A DNA stretch of 33,002 nucleotides from Pseudomonadota bacterium (GTDB taxonomy: Bacteria > Pseudomonadota > Alphaproteobacteria > Sphingomonadales > Sphingomonadaceae). Position numbers and translations under genes: made by a program. How positions within the stretch are numbered: the first letter of the stretch is position 1; every line of letters starts with the position of its first letter. This document shows positions 6,827-13,461 of this stretch, one piece after another. The DNA lies in the NCBI GenBank assembly GCA_023424095.1, contig JAFAEG010000077.1, forward strand, positions 1 through 33,002. The letters run 5' to 3'. A model generated the notes under the pieces. It saw only the letters and a list, made by a program, of their open reading frames with translations, was not told the origin of the DNA and searched no databases.

Positions 6827-7927
6827 ATGCTCGCGCGTTTGCTGCTGGTCCTGGCCGGAGTTTTGCTGATGAGTTCACCCGCGACCGCAGAGCAAGCCGA
6901 GCGCCCCGCCTGGCGCCTGGTCATCCACGGCGGCGCCGGCGTGATCCAGCGCGAGCGGCTGACCCCCGCGCAGGACGCCGCGATCCGTGCGGCTCTGGAC
7001 CAGGCGCTGCAGGCCGGATCGGCGGTGCTGGAGCGCGGCGGCAGCGCGCTGGACGCGGTCGAGACGGCGGTGAAGATCCTGGAGGATGACCCCAATTTCA
7101 ACGCCGGGCGCGGTGCCGTCTTCACCTACGAGGGCAGCATCGAGCATGATGCGGCGATCATGGACGGGCGCGATCGCCGCGCCGGGGCGATCACCGGATC
7201 GACCCACACCCGCCATCCGGTCACGCTCGCGCGGCGGGTGATGGAGAACTCACCCCACGTCTTCCTGCGCGGGCTGGGCGCCGATCAATTCTCGACCGAG
7301 CAGGGGCTCGAGCAGGTTCCGAATGAATGGTTCCACACGCCCGAGCGGCGGCGGCAGTGGGAGGAATTCCGCGCCCGGCCGGCTGCGGAGGCGTTCGACA
7401 TCGACCTCAAATATGGCACGGTCGGCGCGGTGGCGCTGGACCAGGACGGCAATGTCGCCGCCGCCACCTCGACCGGCGGGCTGACCGGCAAGCGCTGGGG
7501 CCGGATCGGCGATTCGCCGATCATCGGCGCGGGCACCTATGCCGACAACCGCGCCTGCGCGGTGTCGGCGACGGGGGCGGGCGAATTCTTTATCCGCCTC
7601 GGGGTCGCGCACGAAATATGCACGAGACTGCGGATTGAGGAGAGTCAACGGCGTTCCGCAGAGGAGCGGCGTCTCAACCCGATGGTTGGGCAAGGTCAGG
7701 GCGGTGACATGGTCATGGCGCAAGTGCGCCGGGCGCCCCTGTCTCAGTCCGATGTGCAAGCGATTGTCGATGACGTGATGGACGAACTTCGTGCGCTCGG
7801 CGGCACGGGCGGCGTGATTGTCGCCACGCCCGACGGGCACGGCATCTACAGCTTCAACACGCCCGGCATGTATCGCGGCCAGGCGAGCCCGGCCGGGCGC
7901 AGCGTGGCGATTTACGGAGACGAATGA
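6827..7927 (+). CDS. Exported isoaspartyl peptidase/L-asparaginase (Ntn hydrolase)
   Basis: This plant-type asparaginase/isoaspartyl aminopeptidase removes isoaspartyl residues or hydrolyses asparagine after autocleavage into two subunits. The N-terminal secretion signal (MLARLLLVLAGVLLMSSPATA) suggests the periplasm. Family motifs are LVIHGGAG, SALDAVETAV, NFNAGRGAVFT and DAAIMDG. The autocleavage site is KYGTVGAVALD, with nucleophile T198, followed by TSTGGLTGKRWGRIGDSPIIGAGTYAD. I used the ATG at 6827 because GGAG lies 8 nt upstream; the GTG at 6821 would be too close to it. Between HEICTRLRI and LRALGGTGGVIV the protein carries a longer Arg/Glu/Gln-rich stretch than the E. coli enzyme (bases about 7620-7790), with codon use less GC-biased than the rest. 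The stop overlaps the nuclease start by ATGA. Confidence 0.93.
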   Translation: MLARLLLVLAGVLLMSSPATAEQAERPAWRLVIHGGAGVIQRERLTPAQDAAIRAALDQALQAGSAVLERGGSALDAVETAVKILEDDPNFNAGRGAVFTYEGSIEHDAAIMDGRDRRAGAITGSTHTRHPVTLARRVMENSPHVFLRGLGADQFSTEQGLEQVPNEWFHTPERRRQWEEFRARPAAEAFDIDLKYGTVGAVALDQDGNVAAATSTGGLTGKRWGRIGDSPIIGAGTYADNRACAVSATGAGEFFIRLGVAHEICTRLRIEESQRRSAEERRLNPMVGQGQGGDMVMAQVRRAPLSQSDVQAIVDDVMDELRALGGTGGVIVATPDGHGIYSFNTPGMYRGQASPAGRSVAIYGDE

Positions 7928-8820
7928 CGATGCGGCGTTTGCTGATCCTGTTCGCGGGCCTGTTCGCGCTCGCCCCTGCCCCGGCCGCCGCCTGGTGGGA
8001 TTATGGCCACAAGACCATCGCCAGCATCGCGATGACGGAGGTTTCCCCGAGCACCCGCGCGCAGATCGTGCAGCTGCTGCGCAATGCGCGCCAGCTCGAG
8101 ACGCCCAATTGCCCGGCGGCGACGATCGAGGATGCGAGCGTCTGGCCCGACTGCATCCGCGCCCAAGGCGACCGTTTCAGCTACACCGCGACCTGGCACT
8201 ATCAGAACGTCAACATCTGCCGCCCGTTCGACATGCGGACCCCCTGCCGCGACGGCAATTGCGTGTCGGCGCAGGTCGAGCGGCATCTGCGGCTGCTGAA
8301 GGATCACAGCCTGCCGGCCCGCGAGCGGCTCGCCTCCCTGGCCTTCCTGACCCACTTCGTCGGCGACATGCACCAGCCGATGCACAGCGGTGACCGCGCC
8401 GATCGCGGCGGCAACGGCTTCGCCGCTTTCTACAGCCGCATCCGGACCAACCTCCATTCGCTCTGGGACGGCTATCTGGCCGAACGGGCGATCACCACGC
8501 CGCAAGCCGACGCGCGCGGCATCATGGCTGAATATGGCGGCGACCGGGAGACGATCCGCGGCGGGACGGTGGCCGAATGGGCGGAGGAAGCCTGGGGCGT
8601 CAGCCGCCGCTTCGCCTATGGCACGATGCTGCAGGATCCGTGCGCGGAAGTGCCGAGCGAGCCGCCCGTGCTCAGCCAGGCGCAGATCGCCGAACTGATC
8701 CCCGTGGTGCGCACGCAGATCGCGCGCGGAGGCTACCGGCTGGCGCGCCTGCTGGACGAAGCCTTCGCGCCGCAGCCCGCCTCGGCTCCCCGGCGCCCGT
8801 GGCGGCGCACCGCGCAGTGA
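7924..8820 (+). CDS. Secreted S1/P1-type zinc nuclease
   Basis: The family cleaves single-stranded DNA and RNA, and 3'-nucleotides, using three zinc ions. The signal peptide (MTMRRLLILFAGLFALAPAPAAA) should be cut so that W24 becomes residue 1. The expected ligands follow in order: W24 and H29 (WWDYGH), D76 (VWPDC), H92 (WHYQN), H144 and D148 (HFVGDMH), H154 (PMHSGD), H178 and D182 (NLHSLWDGYL). The spacing is that of nuclease P1. Several Cys pairs (C63/C77, C99/C108/C113) could form disulfides in the periplasm. It overlaps the peptidase gene by four bases (ATGA), so translation is probably coupled. The pair may serve scavenging of extracellular nucleic acid and peptide, by inference. The gene ends just before a long inverted repeat. 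Confidence 0.94.
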   Translation: MTMRRLLILFAGLFALAPAPAAAWWDYGHKTIASIAMTEVSPSTRAQIVQLLRNARQLETPNCPAATIEDASVWPDCIRAQGDRFSYTATWHYQNVNICRPFDMRTPCRDGNCVSAQVERHLRLLKDHSLPARERLASLAFLTHFVGDMHQPMHSGDRADRGGNGFAAFYSRIRTNLHSLWDGYLAERAITTPQADARGIMAEYGGDRETIRGGTVAEWAEEAWGVSRRFAYGTMLQDPCAEVPSEPPVLSQAQIAELIPVVRTQIARGGYRLARLLDEAFAPQPASAPRRPWRRTAQ

Positions 8821-8830
8821 TCCTGAATTT

Positions 8831-8930
8831 GTCTCGCTGACGCGAGACCGGCACCGGCCCGCACCCCCACCCGGCCTCCCAACAGCATATCCTGGAATGG
8901 GAGGCCGGGTGGGGGTGCGGGCCGGTGCCG
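8831..8930. repeat. 33-bp perfect inverted repeat with adjacent small hairpin
   Basis: Bases 8849-8881 are exactly complementary to 8898-8930: 33 bp with no mismatch, arms rich in G and C, and a 16-nt loop (8882-8897). Directly before it, GTCTCG (8831-8836) pairs with CGAGAC (8843-8848). The element fills the whole gap between two convergent genes (stops at 8820 and 8932). A bidirectional terminator is the natural reading, although there is no T-run on either side. A REP-like or non-autonomous mobile repeat is the alternative. Confidence 0.9.
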
Positions 8931-8931
8931 A

Positions 8932-9423
8932 CTAACCAGACGAACGAGCCCGCCGGCAATCCTCGACCACTCGGGCCAGTTCGGGCCAGGCGGGGACGAC
9001 GAGCGTGCCGACGCGCGGCGCCTCGATCGCGTAGCGGCCGCGGCTGAAGGCCATCGCGTCCAGAATCGCGTCATTTTCGTCGACCGGCACGGACAGGCCG
9101 GCGGCAAGCGCATTGCCGGTCATCTGCTTCATCGTCGCGCTGGTGCGGACGGTGATCGACCCGGCGGTCGCGCCGTGGCGAAACAAAGCGATATTGCCGT
9201 GATTGGTGCAGGCCACCTCAAACACCGGCGCCCCGCGCGGGCCGAAGGTGGCGCGGCTGCGGGCGTTGCTGGCGGTACGGTGATAGGTCCAGCCGCCGGG
9301 GGACAGCGGCGCATTGGCCCAGTCCGTCGCGGGGGCATTGGCGTCGGGCTGCACCGCGGCCGCCTGCGTCGCGGCCAGAGCCAGCGCCCCGGCGGCAACG
9401 AGGAAAGCGCCGGCCCGGGTCAT
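8932..9423 (-). CDS. Exported protein, related to the upstream lipoprotein
   Basis: The 163-residue protein has a signal peptide (MTRAGAFLVAAGALALAATQAAA) and a mature domain WTYHRTASNARSRATFGPRG...FEVACTNHGNIALFRHG. I do not recognise a named family. Its layout follows that of the lipoprotein encoded just upstream: both have a W...A.FGP.G..P.F...C segment, a hydrophobic residue before RHG, and a C-terminal region resembling 'L.LPA.P....V..SC'. That suggests an old tandem duplication. The ATG (9421-9423) overlaps the TGA of the lipoprotein gene in an ATGA junction, so the two are co-translated. Frames upstream of this ATG give Arg-rich non-coding sequence. A role in the periplasm is inferred from the signal peptide only. 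Confidence 0.82.
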   Translation of the reverse strand: MTRAGAFLVAAGALALAATQAAAVQPDANAPATDWANAPLSPGGWTYHRTASNARSRATFGPRGAPVFEVACTNHGNIALFRHGATAGSITVRTSATMKQMTGNALAAGLSVPVDENDAILDAMAFSRGRYAIEAPRVGTLVVPAWPELARVVEDCRRARSSG

Positions 9424-10082
9424 TGCTTGGGCGGCGCGCTGTTGGCGGCCGGAGCCGGGGCGGCGCCGACATTGCCCGTCGCGGCGGGAGCCGCATCGGG
9501 CGCAGGAGCGGCGCTGTTGCCGGTCGCGGCGCCTTCGGCGGTGGTCGTCGGCAGCGGCGTCGCGGTCTGGCAGCTGCGCAGATAATCGGCGACCAAAGGA
9601 TTGGCCGGGAGGATCAACGGCGCGGTGTCGCCGAGCGCGATCACAAGGACTTCGCCTTGCGCCGCGATCGCGGCGGCGAGCGGGCTGGTCAGCTGAATCT
9701 CGGCGCGCAGCATCGGCACGGCGCCGCTGGTGGGGGTCACCGCGAGCCGCTCGCTCACATCGCCGCGCTCCACCACCATTTCGGGCAGCGGCCCGGCCGG
9801 GGCGCCACCATGACGCTGCAGCCAGACGGCGCGGTTGCCGGAGCAGAGCAGGCTGAACAGGGGCTCGGTGCCCATCGGCCCGAATTCGAGCGCCTGCACA
9901 TTTTCCTGGAGCGAGGCGCGCCACTGGCCAATTGCCGGCTCGCGATCATCATCTTCGGGCAGGCCGACACTGCCGACCTGATTGTAACCGGTGTTGCTGT
10001 CGGGCGCGATCAGCGCGGCTTCTTCGGAACGGGCGCAGCCGGCGAGGGCCAGCACGGCGAGGATCGGAATGATGCGGGTCAT
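9420..10082 (-). CDS. Envelope lipoprotein, first of a coupled related pair
   Basis: The 220-residue protein starts MTRIIPILAVLALAGCARSEE; LAGC is a clear lipobox, with C16 the lipidated residue. The central domain (about residues 45-160) includes LEFGPMGTEPLFSLLCSGNRAVWLQRHG and VLVIALGDTAPLILPANPLVADYLRSC. The C-terminus is a low-complexity Ala/Pro/Asn/Thr tail (TTTAEGAATGNSAAPAPDAA) that could reach through the periplasm or peptidoglycan. The ATG at 10082 was chosen because it gives the lipoprotein signal; the longer frame to 10175 runs through the tandem duplication. The ATGA overlap with the next gene implies coupling. The protein family and function are unrecognised. Confidence 0.82.
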   Translation of the reverse strand: MTRIIPILAVLALAGCARSEEAALIAPDSNTGYNQVGSVGLPEDDDREPAIGQWRASLQENVQALEFGPMGTEPLFSLLCSGNRAVWLQRHGGAPAGPLPEMVVERGDVSERLAVTPTSGAVPMLRAEIQLTSPLAAAIAAQGEVLVIALGDTAPLILPANPLVADYLRSCQTATPLPTTTAEGAATGNSAAPAPDAAPAATGNVGAAPAPAANSAPPKQ

Positions 10083-10143
10083 AAACAGGCTATGAAGGAA
10101 AGCGGCCGGAGAGGAAAGGCGGGTTAGGCCGCGGGTGCGGCGA

Positions 10144-10216
10144 GCGCGGCTTTCATTGGCCGGTCGCCGCAGCAAGCGCGGCTTTCATTGGCCGGTCGCC
10201 GCAGCAAGCGCGGCTT
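10144..10216. repeat. 32-bp tandem duplication at the 3' end of the ygfZ-like gene
   Basis: Bases 10144-10175 are repeated exactly at 10176-10207, and a further 8-9 bases of a third copy follow (10208-10216). Read on the minus strand, the unit covers the last codons of the ygfZ-like gene (ending AAATGQ) with its stop, so the terminal peptide is encoded a second time beyond the real stop at 10185. The duplication therefore leaves the protein unchanged. It looks like a recent slippage event. Confidence 0.9.
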
Positions 10217-10910
10217 GTAGCCAGTCCGGCCGCAGGGCGTCGCCCAGATCGTCGACGCGGCGATGTTCCACCGCGAGACCGAGCTCCGGGTAGAGGATGC
10301 GGGTGCGGGGGCCGGCTTCGGTGGCGGGCACGACGACCAGCCGGCGATTGACCTTCTGCCGCCAGTTCATCCGCGCCGTATTCTCCTGGCCGACATAGCA
10401 GCCCTTCTCGAAGCTCACCCCGTTCAGCTCGGCGGCATTGCATTCGAGCCAGAGTGTCTTGTCCTGACCCAACTCCGCCGCGCCCTCGGTGACACCCAAG
10501 CGCAGGCGGTGCTCAAGCCAGCCGGTCGCGGCTTCGTCGGCGGAAGCGAGCCAGCGGTGACCGAGTTCGGGGAGACGGGGATCGCACGGCCCATCGCCCG
10601 CCAATGCCCAATGCACGGCCAAAGCGGGCTCCGTCTCGATCGTGATGGCGCGGCGCAGGCGGTAAAGCTTCAGCCGCTTCGCCAGCGCCTCGGCCTGCTC
10701 CGCCTCGCAATCGATCAGCACATCGTCGCCGTCCGCCCACAGGATGAAGTCGAACAGGGCCTTGCCCTGCGCGGTCAGCAAGGCGGCCCAGACCGGCCGT
10801 TCGGGCGCGATGGCCGCCGTATCGTTGGTGACCAGGCCCTGCAGGAAGCCGCGCACATCCTCCCCGGACAGACGGATGAGGGCGCGATCAGTGAGGGTGG
10901 TGGCGGGCAT
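10185..10910 (-). CDS. ygfZ: YgfZ-family folate-binding Fe-S cluster protein
   Basis: YgfZ/IBA57-type proteins resemble the T-protein of glycine cleavage (GcvT). They assist maturation or repair of Fe-S enzymes such as MiaB. The 241-residue protein has the expected RLSGEDVRGFLQGLVTNDT and WAALLTAQGKALFDFILW segments at the N-terminus. The family signature K-G-C-Y-x-G-Q-E appears as KGCYVGQE (residues 169-176), including the essential cysteine C171. It is shorter than E. coli YgfZ (about 326 residues), as is usual for alphaproteobacteria. Its start at 10910 lies 134 bp from pyrC on the other strand, with a repeat element between. The two envelope genes follow on the same strand. Confidence 0.92.
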   Translation of the reverse strand: MPATTLTDRALIRLSGEDVRGFLQGLVTNDTAAIAPERPVWAALLTAQGKALFDFILWADGDDVLIDCEAEQAEALAKRLKLYRLRRAITIETEPALAVHWALAGDGPCDPRLPELGHRWLASADEAATGWLEHRLRLGVTEGAAELGQDKTLWLECNAAELNGVSFEKGCYVGQENTARMNWRQKVNRRLVVVPATEAGPRTRILYPELGLAVEHRRVDDLGDALRPDWLQAALAAATGQ

Positions 10911-10946
10911 AAGGGTTACTTAGGGCGGCCCTGCCCTCCCTCCAAC

Positions 10947-11029
10947 CGTCACCCCGAACTTGTTTCAGGGTCCATCTTCGGGCAGCGCAGCCGCGTCGAA
11001 ATGGATGCTGAAACGAGTTCAGCATGACG
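10947..11029. repeat. Paired-hairpin intergenic repeat in the pyrC leader
   Basis: The arms 10947-10975 and 11001-11029 are inverted copies matching at 23 of 29 positions. Each arm is itself a small palindrome: ACCC(10951-10954)/GGGT(10968-10971) with GAA/TTC inside in the left arm, and the perfect ATGCTGAA(11005-11012)/TTCAGCAT(11018-11025) in the right arm. The differences between arms are mostly compensatory (ACCC/GGGT versus ATGC/GCAT), so the hairpins are conserved rather than the bases. Translated, it gives HPELVSGS-like peptides, familiar from spurious ORFs in sphingomonads. Its right end lies about 15 bp before the pyrC start. Confidence 0.85.
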
Positions 11030-11044
11030 TTCCCTGGAAGCATG

Positions 11045-12082
11045 ATGACCGACACGATCACGATCCGCCGCCCCGACGACTGGCATGTCCATTTGCGCGA
11101 CGGCGCGATGCTGGAAGCGGTCGCGGCCTATACGGCGCGGCAGTTCGCGCGGGCGATCGTGATGCCGAATCTGGCGCCGCCGGTGACCACGATCGCGGCG
11201 GCGAAGGCCTATCGCGACCGCATCATGGCGGCGCTGCCCGGGGACGCGGCCTTCACGCCGCTGATGACCTGCTATCTGACCGACGATGCCGATGCCGACG
11301 AGATTGCGCGCGGCCATGGCGAGGGCGTGTTCACCGCAGCCAAGCTTTATCCCGCCAACGCCACCACCAACAGCGCGCACGGCGTCACCGATGTGCGGAA
11401 CATCATGACGGTGCTGGAGCGGATGCAGGACATTGGCATGCCGTTGCTGGTTCATGGCGAGGTGACCGACCCGCAAGTCGACGTGTTCGACCGCGAGGCG
11501 GTGTTCGTCGAACGCATCTTGGCGCCGCTGGTCCGCGACCTGCCCGGACTGAAGATCGTCTTCGAGCATATCACCACGGCAGAGGCGGTCGCGTTCGTGG
11601 AAGGATCGGGTCCGCAGATCGCCGCGACGGTCACGCCGCAGCATCTGATCATCAACCGCAATGCCTTGTTTGCCGGGGGGCTGCGGCCGCACTTTTATTG
11701 CCTGCCGGTGGTGAAGCGCGAGCGGCACCGGCTGGCGGTGCGCAAGGCTGCGACTTCGGGCTCGCCCAAATTCTTCCTCGGCACCGACAGCGCCCCGCAC
11801 GCGATCGAGAAGAAGGAGCAGGATTGCGGCTGCGCCGGCATCTTCAACGCGCCTTACGCGCTGGAAACCTATGTCGAGGTGTTCGACGAGGACGGTGCGC
11901 TCGCCCATTTCGAGGGCTTCGCGTCGGTGCACGGGCCCAATTTCTATGGCCTGCCGCTCAATGAGGAGCGCGTCACCCTCCGGCGGGCGGAAACGAAAGT
12001 GCCGGCAAGCCTTCCGGCCGCCGGCACTCGGATCGTTCCGTTCAAGTCAGGCGAAACGCTCGCCTGGACCTTCGAAGGCTAG
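11045..12082 (+). CDS. pyrC: Dihydroorotase (PyrC, type II)
   Basis: PyrC closes carbamoyl-aspartate to dihydroorotate, the third step of pyrimidine synthesis, using two zinc ions in the cytosol. The 345-residue length is close to E. coli PyrC (348). Ligands and motifs: DDWHVHLRDG (the H-x-H metal pair), VMPNLAPPV, AAKLYPANATTNS (with the lysine that is carbamylated), LLVHGEVTD, IVFEHITT and FLGTDSAPHAIEKKEQDCGCAGIFNAP (the catalytic Asp and flexible-loop region). I chose the ATG at 11045 because GGAAG is 4 nt upstream; the adjacent ATG at 11042 is possible. A further in-frame ATG at 11024 falls inside the repeat and is unlikely. The TAG stop overlaps the stop of the convergent EipA-like gene in one CTAG. 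Confidence 0.97.
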   Translation: MTDTITIRRPDDWHVHLRDGAMLEAVAAYTARQFARAIVMPNLAPPVTTIAAAKAYRDRIMAALPGDAAFTPLMTCYLTDDADADEIARGHGEGVFTAAKLYPANATTNSAHGVTDVRNIMTVLERMQDIGMPLLVHGEVTDPQVDVFDREAVFVERILAPLVRDLPGLKIVFEHITTAEAVAFVEGSGPQIAATVTPQHLIINRNALFAGGLRPHFYCLPVVKRERHRLAVRKAATSGSPKFFLGTDSAPHAIEKKEQDCGCAGIFNAPYALETYVEVFDEDGALAHFEGFASVHGPNFYGLPLNEERVTLRRAETKVPASLPAAGTRIVPFKSGETLAWTFEG

Positions 12083-12861
12083 AAAGGCAGCCAGCGATTG
12101 CGCTCGCTGAAGCGCAGATAATTGGCGTTCACGCCGAGCCGCACGCCGACACCCAGACGGATCGGAATCAGCACCACGTCGCCGCGGCGTAGATAGGTCG
12201 CGGTGAAGCCGCCAACGAAATAAGCGCGGCCCTCGCCGCCCACGTAGCGGCGGAAGATCTGCTGCGAATCGCGCAGATTGTAGACCAGGATGAAGACCTT
12301 GCTGGCGTCGGCGCCGACGTCGAAGCCGACCGACGGCCCGCGCCAATAGACGGTGCGGTCGCCGTCCAGCCGGTGGCGCATCACGCCGGAGCCCCAGCGC
12401 GCGCCGAGGATGAAGGCGCCGCTGGCTTCCTCGCCGGCGATATAGGCGATCGGCTCGCCCTGATCCTTCAAAATGTCCTCGATGATCCCGGCCAGCCCTT
12501 CGGCGCCGTCGCCGAACACGCCAGTGGCGGCGGAGAAGATGTCCTCCCGCGGCACCGTCGCCGAAGCCTGGGTGGTCGCGGTGGTGGTCATCTCGCCGCT
12601 GAAGCCGGGGATCGCGCTGCCCTGCGCGGGCGTCTGCGCCTCGACCGGGGCCTCGATCGGCGCCCACTCGCTCTGGCTGCCTTGCGGCTCATATTGCGGC
12701 TCGGGCCGGGGCGTCTCGACCGGCTGCCATTCGTCCACTTCCTCGGGCTGCCAGGCGGCACCGGTATCGGGATCGACCGGCGCGATCTGGGCGAAGGCGG
12801 CCGTGGGCGCGGCAAAGGCCAGAGCGGCGAAGGCAGCGAAACGGACGAGCGTCTGTCTCAT
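12079..12861 (-). CDS. EipA-family (DUF1134) envelope integrity protein
   Basis: DUF1134 proteins such as Brucella EipA are small periplasmic beta-barrel proteins needed for envelope integrity in alphaproteobacteria. The 260-residue protein has a signal peptide (MRQTLVRFAAFAALAFAAPTAAFA). A disordered Pro/Glu/Gln/Trp linker follows (residues 25-110, with repeats like EEVDEWQPVETPRPEPQYEP). The DUF1134 domain comes last, with EGLAGIIEDILKDQGEPIAYIAGEEASGAF, SKVFILVYNL and RAYFVGGFTATYLRRGDVVLIPIRLGVGVRLG. The start at 12861 gives the signal peptide; a GTG at 12891 would place ten residues ahead of it. The gene is convergent with pyrC and shares its CTAG stop. Confidence 0.92.
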   Translation of the reverse strand: MRQTLVRFAAFAALAFAAPTAAFAQIAPVDPDTGAAWQPEEVDEWQPVETPRPEPQYEPQGSQSEWAPIEAPVEAQTPAQGSAIPGFSGEMTTTATTQASATVPREDIFSAATGVFGDGAEGLAGIIEDILKDQGEPIAYIAGEEASGAFILGARWGSGVMRHRLDGDRTVYWRGPSVGFDVGADASKVFILVYNLRDSQQIFRRYVGGEGRAYFVGGFTATYLRRGDVVLIPIRLGVGVRLGVNANYLRFSERNRWLPF

Positions 12862-12943
12862 GACGTAGGGAACCCCCGGGACTATAAACACAAAGATACG
12901 AGCATCGACGGGAACATTTCTTTGCTTTCAAGTCGATGAACGA

Positions 12944-12979
12944 GCGCCGAGGCGAGTCGCTTTCGCGCCGAGGCGAGTC
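12944..12979. repeat. 15-bp direct repeat upstream of the EipA-like gene
   Basis: GCGCCGAGGCGAGTC occurs at 12944-12958 and again at 12965-12979, a period of 21 bp (two helical turns). It lies in the gap between the EipA-like gene start (12861) and tRNA-Ser. On the minus strand it sits about 80-120 bp before the EipA-like ATG, a reasonable place for an activator site. I do not recognise the motif. Confidence 0.6.
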
Positions 12980-13044
12980 CGTGGGGCGGCGAACACCGCC
13001 TTCGCGAGACAATTGAACCGCGGCCTTTTTGATTGGACGCACGG

Positions 13045-13073
13045 TTGAACCGCGCGATTGCCATGCCTATAGG
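13045..13073 (+). promoter_or_regulatory. Candidate sigma-70 promoter of tRNA-Ser
   Basis: TTGAAC (13045-13050) and TATAGG (13068-13073) are separated by 17 bp and lie about 20 bp before the tRNA, a plausible -35/-10 pair. A second TTGAACCGCG occurs at 13013-13022, next to a T-run, without a matching -10. Confidence 0.4.
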
Positions 13074-13092
13074 CGTCCCTCCAAGCCGGCCC

Positions 13093-13182
13093 GGAGACGT
13101 GGGTGAGTGGCTGAAACCAACGCTTTGCTAAAGCGTCATACGGGAAACTGTATCGAGGGTTCGAATCCCTCCGTCTCCGCCA
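13093..13182 (+). tRNA. tRNA-Ser (anticodon GCU)
   Basis: The acceptor stem GGAGACG (13093-13099) pairs with CGTCTCC (13172-13178), followed by discriminator G and an encoded CCA (13180-13182). The anticodon arm ACGCT-TTGCTAA-AGCGT carries GCT, which reads AGC and AGU serine codons. The long variable arm (CATACGGGAAACTGTATCGA region) is typical of class II tRNAs such as serine. The T-arm contains GGGTTCGAATCCC. Total length with CCA is 90 nt. Confidence 0.97.
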
Positions 13183-13243
13183 CCTGCCGATTGGATTGGT
13201 TAGATAATAATCAAATTCAGGCTGCCGTTGCCAGCAAGGCCAC

Positions 13244-13438
13244 CTAAACGGCCAGCCATAGCGAGAAGCCGTGCCCGCTCATGGTATGACGCGACTGCTT
13301 CCGGGCCGATTCCAAAGACGCGCACTCAGCTCGCCCCATCAGGGCGGTCAATTCGTGGAAGCAGCCTTCGGCATTCAGGCCGCCGGGATGAGACACTCCA
13401 CCAATTGCCCAAAAGGCGGTGATGGTCGCTATCAGCAT
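13244..13438 (-). CDS. Possible small exported protein with a broken YHYH-like motif
   Basis: The 64-codon frame begins MLIATITAFWAIGGVSHPGGLNAEGC and ends at a stop at 13244-13246. HPGGLNAEGC resembles the first half of the YHYH domain (H-x-G-G-L-(D/N)-x-x-G-C-H...YHCH), but the second half, with the closing YHCH, is missing in this frame and I could not restore it in the others. It lies 23 bp downstream of the exported-protein gene on the same strand and has no clear Shine-Dalgarno sequence. It may be a degraded gene or chance. The assignment is weak. Confidence 0.3.
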   Translation of the reverse strand: MLIATITAFWAIGGVSHPGGLNAEGCFHELTALMGRAECASLESARKQSRHTMSGHGFSLWLAV

Positions 13439-13461
13439 CCCGGACGGCCCACGTCTTGGAC

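Noticed and set aside
8831..8930. Insertion sequence remnant
   Set aside because: No transposase frame, target-site duplication or second copy is visible. The perfect arms alone do not show an insertion sequence.
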